A stretch of DNA of 64,000 bases from Oceanimonas smirnovii ATCC BAA-899 (GCF_000381965.1 NZ_KB908459.1:62001-126000), one strand, 5' to 3'; shown: positions 17,567 through 27,324, counted from the stretch's first letter. Numbers and translations: made by a program. Notes: a model not told the origin generated them from the sequence alone.

Positions 17567-18148
17567 ATGAAAAAAACACTGATTGCTTCCGCTTTGCTGG
17601 CTGTTTCTGCTTCCCCGGCGTTTGCCGCAGCAGAAAATTACATAGTGGATACTCAGGGTATGCATGCCTCGGTTAATTTCAAGATAAACCACCTGGGCTA
17701 CAGCTGGATTGTGGGCCGGTTTAATGACTTCAGCGGTAACTTTACCTTTGACGAAAACAATGCAGCCAACAACAGCGTGGCAGTGACGGTAAAAACTGCC
17801 AGTCTCGATACCAACCACGGTGAGCGTGACCGCCATATTCGCAGTGATGATTTTCTGGATGTGAGCAAATTCCCGGAAGCTACCTTTAAAAGTACCAGTG
17901 TCACCAAAGATGATGATGACGAGGGTGAATATGTAGTGAAAGGCGATCTTACCCTGCACGGCGTGACCCGGCCGGTAACGTTTGAAATTGAACAGGTGGG
18001 TGCCGGTGAAGATCCCTGGGGTGGCTACCGTCGTGGTTTTGAAGGTGAGATGGAAATAAAGCTTGCCGACTTTGGCATCGACTATGATTTAGGTCCCGCC
18101 GCCGCCACCGTTTATCTGGAAATGCACCTGGAAGGTGTACGTCAGTAA
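17567..18148 (+). CDS. yceI: YceI-family periplasmic lipid-binding protein
   Basis: A secreted lipocalin-like protein of 193 residues. A clear signal peptide (MKKTLIASALLAVSASPAFA, cleaved after Ala20) is followed by a YceI domain with characteristic VNFKINHLGYSWIVGRFNDF and the DLTLHGVTRPVTFEI strand. YceI folds into a beta-barrel that binds a long isoprenoid such as ubiquinone-8. The start has AGGAGAG upstream. Cotranscription with the b561 cytochrome supports a quinone-related function; the exact role is not known. Confidence 0.92.
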   Translation: MKKTLIASALLAVSASPAFAAAENYIVDTQGMHASVNFKINHLGYSWIVGRFNDFSGNFTFDENNAANNSVAVTVKTASLDTNHGERDRHIRSDDFLDVSKFPEATFKSTSVTKDDDDEGEYVVKGDLTLHGVTRPVTFEIEQVGAGEDPWGGYRRGFEGEMEIKLADFGIDYDLGPAAATVYLEMHLEGVRQ

Positions 18149-18172
18149 ATAACACCTGCTTATGTTGTGATC

Positions 18173-18204
18173 ACCGCCCGGCCTAAAAAGCCGGGCGGTT
18201 TTTC
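18173..18204 (+). terminator. Rho-independent terminator of yceJI
   Basis: A ten-base GC-rich stem (ACCGCCCGGC/GCCGGGCGGT) with a CTAAAAA loop is followed by TTTTT. Confidence 0.92.
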
Positions 18205-18260
18205 ATTTGGGACTTAAATTTGCCACAATAAACGTTTACTTATCGTAAACAGGATATGCC

Positions 18261-19157
18261 ATGACACAGGTTGCCGCCCGCCTCGGGCATCGCTTGCGCT
18301 TTATCAGGGAGCATGGGGTGGACTTTGCCCGCTTTGTATTTAAGCGCATGCAACAGGACCGGCTGAAAATTACCGCCGGTTATCTTACTTATATCAGCCT
18401 GCTGTCGCTGGTGCCCATGCTGGCGGTGGTGTTTGCCATGATGTCGGCTTTTCCCATGTTTGCCGAGTTGCGTGAGACCATTCAGAACTTTGTGTTCAGC
18501 AATTTTGTGCCGGCAGCCGGAGACGTGGTGCAAAAGAACATTCAGGGCTTTATTGATAATGCATCCAAAACCACCGCAATTGGTGTGGCAGCACTGACGG
18601 TCACTGCCATGCTGCTGATTTCTGCCATTGATGAAAATTTCAATCATATCTGGCGGGTTTCCCAGAAGCGACGCTGGTCAGTGGCTTTTTCCACCTACTG
18701 GATGATTCTGACGCTGGGGCCCATTCTGGCGGGGGCCAGCCTGGCAGTGACGTCCTATATTACTTCCATGCGCTTGTTTCAGGGGGATCACTTCTTTGGT
18801 GCCGGGGCCATATTACTGAGCATGCTGCCGTTTTTACTCTCTACCCTGATGTTTGTGGTGTTCTATATGGTAGTGCCCAACAAGCGGGTACGTTTCAGTC
18901 ATGCTATTGTGGGCGGTCTGGTGGCCGCTGTGTTGTTTGAAATTGCCAAACGGGGATTTGCCTTTTATATCACTCAGTTTCCGTCTTATCAGGCTATTTA
19001 TGGCGCTTTGGCGACCATTCCCATTCTGTTTGTTTGGGTCTATTTCAGCTGGATGATAGCCCTGTTCGGTGCCGAACTGACCGCCAGCCTGGGAGATTAT
19101 GAGCACAGCCACGGACTAAGCTTTGAGGATGACAATAACGAAGAGGACTCCGACTGA
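18261..19157 (+). CDS. yihY: YihY/BrkB family inner-membrane protein
   Basis: A 298-residue protein of the YihY/virulence factor BrkB family. Six hydrophobic segments can be read, starting with YLTYISLLSLVPMLAVVF at about 40-57, together with the conserved FNHIWRV segment. The C-terminus is acidic (DNNEEDSD). Its molecular function is not established despite older RNase BN naming. The start has AGGA six bases upstream. It is the first gene of a tightly packed set with pip (1-bp overlap) and dtd (4-bp overlap), then fabY, paralleling the E. coli yihY-dtd-yiiD order. Confidence 0.9.
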   Translation: MTQVAARLGHRLRFIREHGVDFARFVFKRMQQDRLKITAGYLTYISLLSLVPMLAVVFAMMSAFPMFAELRETIQNFVFSNFVPAAGDVVQKNIQGFIDNASKTTAIGVAALTVTAMLLISAIDENFNHIWRVSQKRRWSVAFSTYWMILTLGPILAGASLAVTSYITSMRLFQGDHFFGAGAILLSMLPFLLSTLMFVVFYMVVPNKRVRFSHAIVGGLVAAVLFEIAKRGFAFYITQFPSYQAIYGALATIPILFVWVYFSWMIALFGAELTASLGDYEHSHGLSFEDDNNEEDSD

Positions 19158-20116
19158 TGCGCACCCTGTATCCGGCAATTAATGCTAACCGGCAGTTTTG
19201 GCTGCCTGTATCCGATTTACACCAGATTTATGTGGAAGAAAGTGGTAATCCGCTGGGTATTCCCGTGGTATTGGTGCATGGCGGACCCGGGGCCGGTATC
19301 AGCCCGGAGCACAGACGCTTTTTTGATCCCGAGCGCTATCGCATTATTTTGTTTGATCAGCGAGGCTCCGGTCAGTCTGTGCCTCATGCGGAGCTTGCCG
19401 ATAACAGCACGCAGGCGTTGCTGGCCGATATGGAGCAAATTCGTGTTCATCTTGGCATTGAGCGCTGGCTGGTGTTTGGCGGCTCCTGGGGCTCGACGCT
19501 GGCGCTGTGCTATGCCATTGAATATTCGGGCAGAGTACTGGGGCTGGTGCTGAGAGGCTTGTTTCTGGGCCGGCAGCAGGATCTTGACTGGCTGTATCAG
19601 CCCGAAGGCGGCGCTGCTGAGTTGTTTCCTGATTATTATCAGGACTTTCTCGCTCCCCTTGAGGGCGATGCCAGTGATTTGCTCAACCGATATTATCGGT
19701 TGCTGACCAGCCCTAACGAACTGGCCCGGCTCAATGCCGCCCGGGCCTGGGCCATCTGGGAGGGGCGCATTTCCACCCTTCTGCCCCGTCACGATGCCGA
19801 AAGCCATTACGGGGAGGCCCACAGCGCCCTGGCGCTGGCCCGGCTGGAATGCCATTACTTTGTAAATCACTGTTTCTTCGAAGAAAACCATATTATTCGG
19901 CAGGTAAACAAGCTGCGCGGGCTGCCGGCCATTCTGGTGCACGGCCGTTATGACGCCATCTGCAAACCCGCCGCTGCCACCACGCTTGCCGCCTGCTGGC
20001 CCGAGCTTCGGCTGCAAATTGTTCCCGGTGCCGGGCATTCGGCCTTCGAACCGGGTATTATGGACGCGCTTATCAAGGCCACCGATAACATGGCAAGGGA
20101 GCTGGCAGCAGTATGA
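19157..20116 (+). CDS. pip: Prolyl aminopeptidase
   Basis: A serine peptidase of family S33, 319 residues, releasing N-terminal proline from short peptides in the cytoplasm. It has an alpha/beta-hydrolase fold with oxyanion motif [15 protein letters not shown], the nucleophile elbow GGSWGS, the catalytic Asp in HGRYDAIC and the His in [11 protein letters not shown]. Its ATG overlaps the yihY stop by one base, and its own stop overlaps dtd (ATGA). Insertion of pip between yihY and dtd differs from E. coli but keeps the frames coupled. Confidence 0.94.
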   Translation: MRTLYPAINANRQFWLPVSDLHQIYVEESGNPLGIPVVLVHGGPGAGISPEHRRFFDPERYRIILFDQRGSGQSVPHAELADNSTQALLADMEQIRVHLGIERWLVFGGSWGSTLALCYAIEYSGRVLGLVLRGLFLGRQQDLDWLYQPEGGAAELFPDYYQDFLAPLEGDASDLLNRYYRLLTSPNELARLNAARAWAIWEGRISTLLPRHDAESHYGEAHSALALARLECHYFVNHCFFEENHIIRQVNKLRGLPAILVHGRYDAICKPAAATTLAACWPELRLQIVPGAGHSAFEPGIMDALIKATDNMARELAAV

Positions 20117-20550
20117 TAGCGCTTATACAGAGAGTGACAGACGCGAGTGTAACCATCAGTGGTGAGCGGGTGGGGGCCATTGGTCCCGGTTTGCTGGTGC
20201 TGCTGGGGGTGGAGCGGGACGACGATAAGGTTAAAGCCGACAAGCTGCTGGCCAAGGTGCTGGGTTATCGCGTGTTCCCTGACGAAAATGGTAAAATGAA
20301 CCTGAACGTGCGCCAGGCCGGTGGCAGCCTGCTGGTGGTTTCTCAGTTTACTCTGGCTGCCGACACCAACAGTGGCCTGCGCCCCAGCTTTTCCCGCGGT
20401 GCGGCACCGGCGGACGCAGAGCACTGGTACGATTATTTTCTGATGGCCGCCCGGGATCAGGGCGTAGCGGTGGAGTCGGGCCGCTTTGCCGCCGATATGC
20501 AGGTAAGTCTGACCAACGACGGCCCCGTTACCTTCTGGCTGCAGGTGTAA
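20113..20550 (+). CDS. dtd: D-aminoacyl-tRNA deacylase
   Basis: A chirality proofreading enzyme of 145 residues that hydrolyses D-aminoacyl-tRNA (and Gly-tRNA(Ala)). Both active-site motifs are present: SQFTLAAD (about 77-84) and the C-terminal NDGPVTFW containing the Gly-cisPro element. Length matches the family exactly. The start overlaps the pip stop. It is followed by fabY after 71 bp with its own ribosome site. Confidence 0.97.
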   Translation: MIALIQRVTDASVTISGERVGAIGPGLLVLLGVERDDDKVKADKLLAKVLGYRVFPDENGKMNLNVRQAGGSLLVVSQFTLAADTNSGLRPSFSRGAAPADAEHWYDYFLMAARDQGVAVESGRFAADMQVSLTNDGPVTFWLQV

Positions 20551-20621
20551 GCCTGCACGCTTCAGGACATATGCTCACCCGGCATTCCTTTATTTGTAAA
20601 TAACCATAACAGGAGCAGACC

Positions 20622-21512
20622 ATGTATCGTGTGGTCACCCCGCAAACGGAAGCGGAACTGGAAGCCTACTATCAGCTGCGCTGGCAGCTGCTGCGCAAGC
20701 CCTGGCAACAGCCCAAGGGCTCTGAACGAGACGAATTCGACGAATATGCCCATCACCGCATGATGGTGGATGACACCGGCAGACTGGTGGCTGTGGGCCG
20801 GCTCTATGTGAGCGGTGATGAGGCCCAGATCCGCTTTATGGCGGTGATTCCCGAGTGCCGGGATCATGGCCTGGGCTCACGCATGGTGCTGGCACTGGAG
20901 CAGGTGGCGCGCCAGCAGGGCGTGCGCCGGCTGGTGATGAACGCGCGGGAAGAAGCAGTGGCCTTTTACACGCACTGCGGCTTTACCGTGGTGGGGGAAG
21001 GCCCCATCAGTTTTGGCAAAATTCCTCACCGGCAGATGATCAAGGCATTGACCCCCATTCATCAGATTATTCACAGACCCGAGCTGTGCGACGAGTTGCA
21101 GCGCCAGTGGCACAGACGCATTCCCATCAGCGAAAAAATGGGCGTCAAGATTATTCAGTATACCGGCAGCAAGCTGAAAACCCTGGCCAATCTCACCGCC
21201 AATTTAAATATGCATGAGTCCATGTTTGCCGGCAGCATTTACAGCCAGTGCGTACTTACCGGCTGGGGGCTTATCTGGCTGCAAATGCAGGAATATGGCC
21301 TCAGCGGCGACATAGTGCAGAGCAGTGGTGACATTAAATATCTGACGCCGGTGTGGGATGAACCCACCGCCGAGGTGCAGACCCGGCTGCGGGAACAGCT
21401 GCAGCCGCTGGGCCGGGGAGAGCGGGTTAAAGTGGAGCTTAGTGTTACCTTGTATAGCGGCGACACCCGCGCCGCTCTCTTTACCGGCCGGTATGTGATC
21501 CTTCCGCATTAA
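20622..21512 (+). CDS. fabY: FabY/MadA (YiiD): GNAT domain fused to a thioesterase-like domain
   Basis: A 296-residue two-domain protein. The N-terminal GNAT acetyltransferase domain (to about 140) has the acetyl-CoA loop CRDHGLGSRM and EEAVAFYTHCGF. The C-terminal hotdog domain (about 155-296) is of the YiiD thioesterase type, with NLNMHESMFAGSIYSQCVLTGWGLIWL. E. coli YiiD has malonyl-ACP decarboxylase activity that helps prime fatty acid synthesis. The start has AGGAG upstream. The neighbour dtd is conserved with E. coli. Its stop codon overlaps the stop of the convergent AsmA gene, with no terminator between. Confidence 0.88.
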   Translation: MYRVVTPQTEAELEAYYQLRWQLLRKPWQQPKGSERDEFDEYAHHRMMVDDTGRLVAVGRLYVSGDEAQIRFMAVIPECRDHGLGSRMVLALEQVARQQGVRRLVMNAREEAVAFYTHCGFTVVGEGPISFGKIPHRQMIKALTPIHQIIHRPELCDELQRQWHRRIPISEKMGVKIIQYTGSKLKTLANLTANLNMHESMFAGSIYSQCVLTGWGLIWLQMQEYGLSGDIVQSSGDIKYLTPVWDEPTAEVQTRLREQLQPLGRGERVKVELSVTLYSGDTRAALFTGRYVILPH

Positions 21513-23533
21513 GGCAGCGCCCGCACCGCGTCTGTCAGTTTGCCGGGCAGGCCGGCAGCCGGATAAGGCACAGCGCCGGTATACCAGGGCTGGCAGGGCG
21601 CGGACAACACCGGCTGATGCAGGCGCAGTTGCGGTGCGTGCCAGTCTTCGGTTAACCGAATGGCCAGCTCCCGGCAACCGGCATCGTTAATCACCCCCAG
21701 GTTGAGATCAAGCTGGCCGCCGGCGCTGATGCTGCCTCGCAGGGCCAGCAAATGGCGCACGCTCTGCAGAGCGCTGCCGTTCAGCTGCCAGCGGCCAGCC
21801 TGAACCGGCCCCTGTAAGTCGAGCCGGTAGATAAAGCCGTCATGTTGCATTAAATCCAGTCCGGCCAGGGCCGCATCCACCTGTTTGGGCCGAGGGTAGT
21901 CTTCTGCCAGCCGGTTGCGCAGCCAGTGATCCAGTCCCGCCTGCTCCACAAAAATATCCCGGCCGTCCAGCGCCAGCTTTCCCTGCCAGCTGTCGGCGTT
22001 ACCGGGCTCACCGGTGAGGCTGACATTAACGGTAAGATCACCGGCAAAGCCTCTGTCGGCCCGCAGCCAGTTGCTGAGATGGCGCAGCTGCCAGTCTTTG
22101 CCTGCAAGCTCAAGCTCTGTGCTGTGAGGCGGGTAAAGCCCCATGCTGCCGTTCATTGTCAGCTGACCGTCGAGCCAGTTGCCATTGAGGTTATCCAGCA
22201 GCCATTGCTCGTCGGTAAGACGAGCGCTGAACTCAGTATTGCGGCCGATCAGGCTGTTCCAGACCAGCTCGGTCACACTGCCTTCAATTCGGGCCTGAGT
22301 GCTGAGTGGCCGCCATAATCCTGCCGACCAGGCCAGATCCGTGATAAACACATCGCCGTTATAAACAGACAGCGGCAGCTCGTTGTCCAGCGACAGCAGC
22401 TCTGTACTGGTGAGGTTGAGCTTATGAATACGCACATCCGGCACCGGCCAGTGTATATCAGGCTGCCATACCAGCTTGGTGTTGCTCAGTCGCAGCTCGT
22501 CTACGTCGAGCCTGCCCTGATCCGCATACCAGCCTAGTTCAGCCTCAATATTGCCTTCCCAGGCGTTGCCTGCCAGTGTGATGCTCTGACGCTCTTTGTC
22601 TCCCAGCCACTGCAGTGTATGGCTGTCCAGGCGCAGCCAGTCGAGGGTGGCTTCACTGGCCTGCCATTGTCCCCGGCCTTGTGGCAGCCCGGAACCTGTC
22701 CATTCCAGGTCTCTGATCTCGCCTCTGATGCCGTTAACAACAAGCGAAGGTGTGGTCAGACTGACGTTATCGAGTCCGGCCCGGGTGAGTTGCAGGGTCC
22801 AGCCTTCGGCCAGGGTGACATCCGGATTGACCGGCAGCTTTACCTGACTGAACCGGGGTCTGTTCAGACGCAGCTCGCGGCTGACCGGATCCAGCACCAG
22901 ACTGCCACTGAGCAGGCCGCCAAACAGCCGGCTGCGCATATCATCCAGCTCCAGCCGGCCCTGGCGTAACTGGCCGGTAAAGCCAAATCCGGCCAGCTCC
23001 AGGGCGGGATGAGACAGCTGGCGCAGATTGCCGCTGACATCGGCATCGGCCCACCATTGCCACTGGCCGTTTTGCCGGGGTTGCCAGTTGCTGACGCTCA
23101 GCCGAATACCGCCGGCTTCCCAGCCGTTGCCGGCGAGGCTGAGGTTGCGGGTATTCAGTTCATGAATATAAACATTGGCCAGATTGGCGGGCAGTTCGGG
23201 GGGCCGGGTCTGCTCAAGGTTGAGCCTGCCGTCGATAATATCGAGAATGGCGATCTCGGTGCGTCCGGCCAGCGGTGCCAGCTGCTCCAGCTCCAGATAA
23301 ACCTGGCGGGCGCTGAACCAGTCTCCGAGCCGCACGTTTTCTGCCAGCAGTTTGTAGGGTGACAGCGGATTGAATTCCAGCCGGCCAATGCTCAAGTCCA
23401 GCTCGGTATTTTCATTCAGCCAGGTAAGCACCGGTTTTTTCAGCTGGTTCACATCCAGCAGGTTCAGCAGTAACCAGCCGCCGAGCAACAGCACCAGCAG
23501 CCCCGTCAAACCTCTTCTGGCCAGTTTTTTCAT
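21509..23533 (-). CDS. AsmA-family protein
   Basis: A 674-residue protein with one N-terminal signal anchor (GLLVLLLGGWLLLNLL, about 11-26). The long periplasmic region is rich in short beta-strands typical of AsmA/YicH-like bridge proteins (LDLSIGRLEFNPLSPYKLLAENVRLGD; many NG/GD turns). Such proteins are implicated in phospholipid transport or outer-membrane assembly. The exact AsmA-clan subgroup cannot be settled by eye. ATG at 23533 is the first codon of the hydrophobic start. It is monocistronic, converging on fabY with overlapping stop codons at 21509-21512. Confidence 0.78.
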   Translation of the reverse strand: MKKLARRGLTGLLVLLLGGWLLLNLLDVNQLKKPVLTWLNENTELDLSIGRLEFNPLSPYKLLAENVRLGDWFSARQVYLELEQLAPLAGRTEIAILDIIDGRLNLEQTRPPELPANLANVYIHELNTRNLSLAGNGWEAGGIRLSVSNWQPRQNGQWQWWADADVSGNLRQLSHPALELAGFGFTGQLRQGRLELDDMRSRLFGGLLSGSLVLDPVSRELRLNRPRFSQVKLPVNPDVTLAEGWTLQLTRAGLDNVSLTTPSLVVNGIRGEIRDLEWTGSGLPQGRGQWQASEATLDWLRLDSHTLQWLGDKERQSITLAGNAWEGNIEAELGWYADQGRLDVDELRLSNTKLVWQPDIHWPVPDVRIHKLNLTSTELLSLDNELPLSVYNGDVFITDLAWSAGLWRPLSTQARIEGSVTELVWNSLIGRNTEFSARLTDEQWLLDNLNGNWLDGQLTMNGSMGLYPPHSTELELAGKDWQLRHLSNWLRADRGFAGDLTVNVSLTGEPGNADSWQGKLALDGRDIFVEQAGLDHWLRNRLAEDYPRPKQVDAALAGLDLMQHDGFIYRLDLQGPVQAGRWQLNGSALQSVRHLLALRGSISAGGQLDLNLGVINDAGCRELAIRLTEDWHAPQLRLHQPVLSAPCQPWYTGAVPYPAAGLPGKLTDAVRALP

Positions 23534-23653
23534 GCACTTATCCTTTTAAAACCCGCTGCTTGTATCATACATAGGCAGGACTTCGCCGGAAACTGATTTA
23601 CTTTTAGTCTTCAGGCTACTCAGGAGCTGCATAAGGAGGGTGCGGGGTGTCTG

Positions 23654-23727
23654 CTTCACGACCGATCAAATGCCATGGATGGCATTTGCCGAGCGCTACA
23701 TGGAGGTACTTGAAGCGTGTCGTGAAG
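23654..23727. repeat. Nested palindromic intergenic repeat R1, copy 1
   Basis: Outer arms CTTCACGAC (23654-23662) and GTCGTGAAG (23719-23727) are perfect inverted repeats. Inside is AAATGCCA-TGGA-TGGCATTT (23668-23687). The interior is closely similar to copy 2 at 62141-62203. It lies in the gap between the divergent... start side of the AsmA gene and the recG stop. Nothing else is seen in 23534-23793. Confidence 0.85.
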
Positions 23728-23793
23728 TAGTGCGCCGTGCCCGACGGATCTGCACGCCGATGCAGATGACATACGGCATGCAATATTGTTTTC

Positions 23794-25866
23794 TCAAACC
23801 TTACCGTAGTGGTCCCGAGTGCCGAGCCAGCGGCGGATTAATGGCTGCACGCAGTCGGGGTGGCGGTCGGCCAGATAGCGGGCCAGCCGTTGTACCTCCG
23901 GCAACAGCGCCTGATCCCGCACCAAATCGGCAATTTTCAGATCTGCCAGACCGGTCTGACGAGTGCCGAGCAACTCGCCCGGGCCGCGAATTTCCAGATC
24001 CTTCTGGGCGATAATAAAGCCGTCGTTGGTGTCGCGCAGTACCCCCAGCCGCTGAGTGGCGGTTTTGGACAGAGGGGCATGGTAAAGCAGCACGCAATGA
24101 GAAGCGGTGGCCCCCCGGCCCACCCGGCCGCGCAGCTGATGCAGCTGGGCCAGACCCAGACGCTCAGGGTTTTCAATGATCATCAGCGAGGCATTGGGTA
24201 CGTCTACCCCTACCTCTATGACGGTAGTGGCCACCAGCAGGTCCAGTTTGCCTTCCTTGAAGTTGGCCATCACTGCCTGCTTTTCTGCTGCTTTCATGCG
24301 GCCGTGCACCAGCCCCACCTTCAGCTCTGGCAGCCGCTCCGACAGCGCAGCGGCAGTGTCTTCCGCCGCCTGACATTCCAGTACCTCCGACTCGTCGATC
24401 AGGGTGCACACCCAGTAGGCCTGTCGGCCCTGTTCACGGCATACCTGGCGCACCCGTTCAATCACTTCGTCCCGGCGCGTGTCGGGAATGGCAACCGTGG
24501 TCACCGGCGTCCGGCCCGGGGGCAGCTCGTCAATGATGGAGGTATCGAGATCGGCATAGGCGGTCATGGCCAGAGTGCGGGGAATGGGAGTGGCGGTCAT
24601 GATCAGCTGATGCGGATAATGCTCACCCTGAGTGCCTTTTTCCCGCAGGGCCAGCCGCTGGTGCACGCCAAAGCGGTGTTGCTCGTCAATAATCACCAGC
24701 TCAAGGGCGTTAAACTGCACCTGCTCCTGAAACAGCGCATGGGTGCCCACTATCATGGCCAGCTCGCCGCTGGCGAGTTTTTCCAGCTGTTCGGTGCGGG
24801 CCTTGCCTTTTACCTTGCCCGCCAGCCAGCCAACCTGAATACCCATGGGGGCCAGCCAGGCGGCAAAGTTGGCGGCGTGTTGCTCTGCCAGCAGTTCTGT
24901 GGGTGCCATTAGTGCCACCTGGCCCTGATTGCCGATCACCTGCAGCGCCGCCAGCGCCGCCACCAGGGTCTTGCCCGAGCCCACATCCCCTTGCACCAGC
25001 CGCATCATGGGCACGTTTTTATGCAGATCGGCACCAATTTCCGCCACTACCCGCTGTTGAGCACCGGTGGGAGAAAACGGCAGCCGGGTGAGAAAGTCGT
25101 TTACCAGCGCCTCGGCGGCGGGCAGCGCCCGGGCCAGATGTGTCTGCCCCTGCTCGCGCACCTGCAGCACCGACAGGTTATGGGCCAGCAGCTCTTCCAT
25201 GACCAGCCGCTGCTGGGCCGGATGCTGGCCGCGCTCCAGCTGATCCAGCGCCACGTCCGGGGGCGGCCGGTGCAGCAGGCGCACGGCATCGTTCAGGGGC
25301 ATCTGCTGACGATAGAGGCCCTCAGGCAGCAGCTCGGGCAGCGGAGTTTGCGCCAGCAGTGCCAGCGCCTGATCGGTAAGCTGGCGCAGGCTTATCTGGC
25401 GCAGCCCTTCGGTGGTGCCATAAACCGGAGTGAGACTGGCTTCTGCGCTGACCGGGTTGTCGCCCTGCAGCAGAGTGTATTCCGGATGAATGATTTCCAG
25501 GCCGTGATGACCGGGGCGAATTTCGCCAAAGGCGCGCAGCCGGGTGCCGGCGGTGAGGCTGTTTTTCTGGGCGGCGGCAAAGTTGAAAAAGCGCAGGGTA
25601 AGGGTGCCGCTGTGGTCCCGCAACCGGCACAGCAGCATGCGTTTGCGGCCATAGCTGATGTGGCTGTCGACCACCTCGCCCACCACAGACACATGCATGC
25701 CGGGCCTGAGTTCGGCCACCGGACAGATTTGGGTGCGGTCTTCATAGCGCAGCGGCAGATGAAACAGCAGATCCTGCACCGTTTCCAGCCCCAGCCGGTG
25801 CAGTTTTTCCTGCATTTTGTCGCCTACGCCCTTGAGCAGGTTAAGGGGCATTTTGTCCGGTCTCAT
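23794..25866 (-). CDS. recG: ATP-dependent DNA helicase RecG
   Basis: A branch-migration and fork-reversal helicase of 690 residues. The N-terminal wedge domain includes LPLRYEDRT and an OB-fold. The helicase core has Walker A VQGDVGSGKTLVA (motif I), DEQHRFGVHQR (motif II), TATPIPRTLAMT (motif III) and QLRGRVGRG (motif VI). The C-terminus is of normal length. The ATG at 25866 has AAGGG upstream. In E. coli recG is the last gene of the spoT operon; here it stands alone with a LexA-like box 12 bp upstream, which suggests SOS control. Confidence 0.97.
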   Translation of the reverse strand: MRPDKMPLNLLKGVGDKMQEKLHRLGLETVQDLLFHLPLRYEDRTQICPVAELRPGMHVSVVGEVVDSHISYGRKRMLLCRLRDHSGTLTLRFFNFAAAQKNSLTAGTRLRAFGEIRPGHHGLEIIHPEYTLLQGDNPVSAEASLTPVYGTTEGLRQISLRQLTDQALALLAQTPLPELLPEGLYRQQMPLNDAVRLLHRPPPDVALDQLERGQHPAQQRLVMEELLAHNLSVLQVREQGQTHLARALPAAEALVNDFLTRLPFSPTGAQQRVVAEIGADLHKNVPMMRLVQGDVGSGKTLVAALAALQVIGNQGQVALMAPTELLAEQHAANFAAWLAPMGIQVGWLAGKVKGKARTEQLEKLASGELAMIVGTHALFQEQVQFNALELVIIDEQHRFGVHQRLALREKGTQGEHYPHQLIMTATPIPRTLAMTAYADLDTSIIDELPPGRTPVTTVAIPDTRRDEVIERVRQVCREQGRQAYWVCTLIDESEVLECQAAEDTAAALSERLPELKVGLVHGRMKAAEKQAVMANFKEGKLDLLVATTVIEVGVDVPNASLMIIENPERLGLAQLHQLRGRVGRGATASHCVLLYHAPLSKTATQRLGVLRDTNDGFIIAQKDLEIRGPGELLGTRQTGLADLKIADLVRDQALLPEVQRLARYLADRHPDCVQPLIRRWLGTRDHYGKV

Positions 25867-25878
25867 GGCGGCCCTTCA

Positions 25879-25894
25879 CTGTAAATATGTACAG
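25879..25894 (-). promoter_or_regulatory. LexA-like SOS box upstream of recG
   Basis: CTGT-AAATATGT-ACAG is a perfect CTGT-N8-ACAG with an AT-rich centre, the gammaproteobacterial LexA consensus. It lies 12-28 bp upstream of the recG start codon, where repression could occur. Confidence 0.55.
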
Positions 25895-25913
25895 AGAATA
25901 GCAACAAGAGCTG

Positions 25914-25976
25914 GAAGCTGGAAGCGCGAAGCCGGAAGCTGACCAGAGCGGCTTCCGGCTTCAGGCTTTCAGCTTC
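25914..25976. repeat. GAAGC-rich hairpin repeat R2, copy between recG and pssA
   Basis: 28-base arms (25914-25941 and 25949-25976) pair with about five mismatches around a 7-nt loop. Both arms are built from iterated GAAGCTGGAAGC-type units. The right arm overlaps the pssA stop codon, so the hairpin probably ends pssA transcription. Similar units occur at 10280-10295, 13083-13112, 27424-27512 and 45139-45160. Confidence 0.85.
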
Positions 25977-27324
25977 AGAGTAGGCGTTTCAGTAACACAT
26001 TGGCCTGAGTGCGCTGCACCCGCTTCAGCAGGCGCTGCACCGGCTCGGGATAGTCACTGAGCTGCTCGATTTCGGTGAAGTGAGTCAGGCGGCGGCAGTG
26101 CTGCAGAATATTGGCCTTTTCTTCCTCAAAAACTGACCGCAGCTTGTGCTCCGGATCCTGCAGCAGCAGGCCGTTTTCCAGATCCAGCCCCCAGGCGCGG
26201 GGGTTGAGATTGTTACCGGTGATCATGGCCAGATCGTCGTCCACAAACAGCCCTTTGAGGTGATAGGAGTTGTGGTCATGGTGCCACAGCATAATGTTGA
26301 GCCGGCCCTTGTAAATAAAGGTCTGGTTGGCCCGGGCAAAGCGGCGCAGGTTGGCTTCATACAGGTAGGGCAGGCCGCCTATGGTGCGGAACGGCTGGTC
26401 CGGCGGAATATAAAAATCGTTGGCGGTTTTGTCACCGATCACCAGAGTGATTTCCCGGCCTTTTTTCAGCTGGGCACGAATGTCCCGGGCCAGGGATTTG
26501 GGCAGATTAAAATAGGGTGTGCAGATAAACAGCCGCTGCTGCGTGCTTCTTACCAGCAGCCGAATGGCCTTGTTCAGTTTGTTGCCCCGTTTGCCCAGGC
26601 CGGCCAGCGGCGTGACCGCCACCTCGCCGCTCTGGCGGGATTTATCATCAAACTGATACTGGCCCCGGCGCAGTTGCTGACGAAACTGCCGTATGGACTG
26701 GCGCAGCTGACGGGCAGTGGGAATGTCCGCCCTGTTCAGCGCCGGCACCGCCGGGTTGTGGGCAAACAGCCGGTCTACGTAGCCGAGCATGGTGTCGGCA
26801 AGGCTGGCATCGGTAATTTCGTGGTAGCGATCAAAACGATAGCGGCCATTCTGGTGCAGGTAGATATCGTTGATGCTGGCACCGGAATAGAGCAGGGTAT
26901 CGTCAAACACAAAGCCTTTCAGGTGCAGCACGCCCAGCAGCTCCCGGCCCTTGACCGGTACGCCATAAATGGCGATGGGGTGCTTATAACGTTCGGCAAA
27001 CTCCTGATACATACAGTGGTTGCCGCCCTGACCCTTATGGCCAATCAGACCTCGCTGAGCCCGGTGAAAGTCCACATAGAGGCGTACATCCAGCGCCGGA
27101 TTGGCTTGTTTGGCGTCATGCAGGGCGGTGAGAATTTCCCGGCCGGCGTCGTCGTCCTGCAGATAGAGGGCCACCAGACAGATGCGGGTTTTGGCGGTGG
27201 CAATCAGCGCCAGCAGCCGGGATTTAAAATCGGCGGCGGAGTGCAGCACCCGCACCTGATCGGCATTCACCGACAGAGAGGGCAAACGCTGAAGCAGACT
27301 TCGGTAGTAGTTGGCTAGTCGCAT
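25975..27324 (-). CDS. pssA: CDP-diacylglycerol--serine O-phosphatidyltransferase
   Basis: Phosphatidylserine synthase of the phospholipase-D superfamily, about 449 residues, membrane-associated. It makes phosphatidylserine, the precursor of phosphatidylethanolamine. Two HKD motifs are visible, HLKGFVFDDTLLYSGASIND and HLKGLFVDDD with TGNNLNPRAWGLDLEN, plus the shared YFNLPKSLARDI and VGDKTANDFYIP segments of E. coli PssA. The start at 27324 (MRLANYY) is chosen for an AGG element six bases upstream; an in-frame ATG at 27345 would add seven residues and has no clear site. Monocistronic, between two R2 hairpins. Confidence 0.95.
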   Translation of the reverse strand: MRLANYYRSLLQRLPSLSVNADQVRVLHSAADFKSRLLALIATAKTRICLVALYLQDDDAGREILTALHDAKQANPALDVRLYVDFHRAQRGLIGHKGQGGNHCMYQEFAERYKHPIAIYGVPVKGRELLGVLHLKGFVFDDTLLYSGASINDIYLHQNGRYRFDRYHEITDASLADTMLGYVDRLFAHNPAVPALNRADIPTARQLRQSIRQFRQQLRRGQYQFDDKSRQSGEVAVTPLAGLGKRGNKLNKAIRLLVRSTQQRLFICTPYFNLPKSLARDIRAQLKKGREITLVIGDKTANDFYIPPDQPFRTIGGLPYLYEANLRRFARANQTFIYKGRLNIMLWHHDHNSYHLKGLFVDDDLAMITGNNLNPRAWGLDLENGLLLQDPEHKLRSVFEEEKANILQHCRRLTHFTEIEQLSDYPEPVQRLLKRVQRTQANVLLKRLL

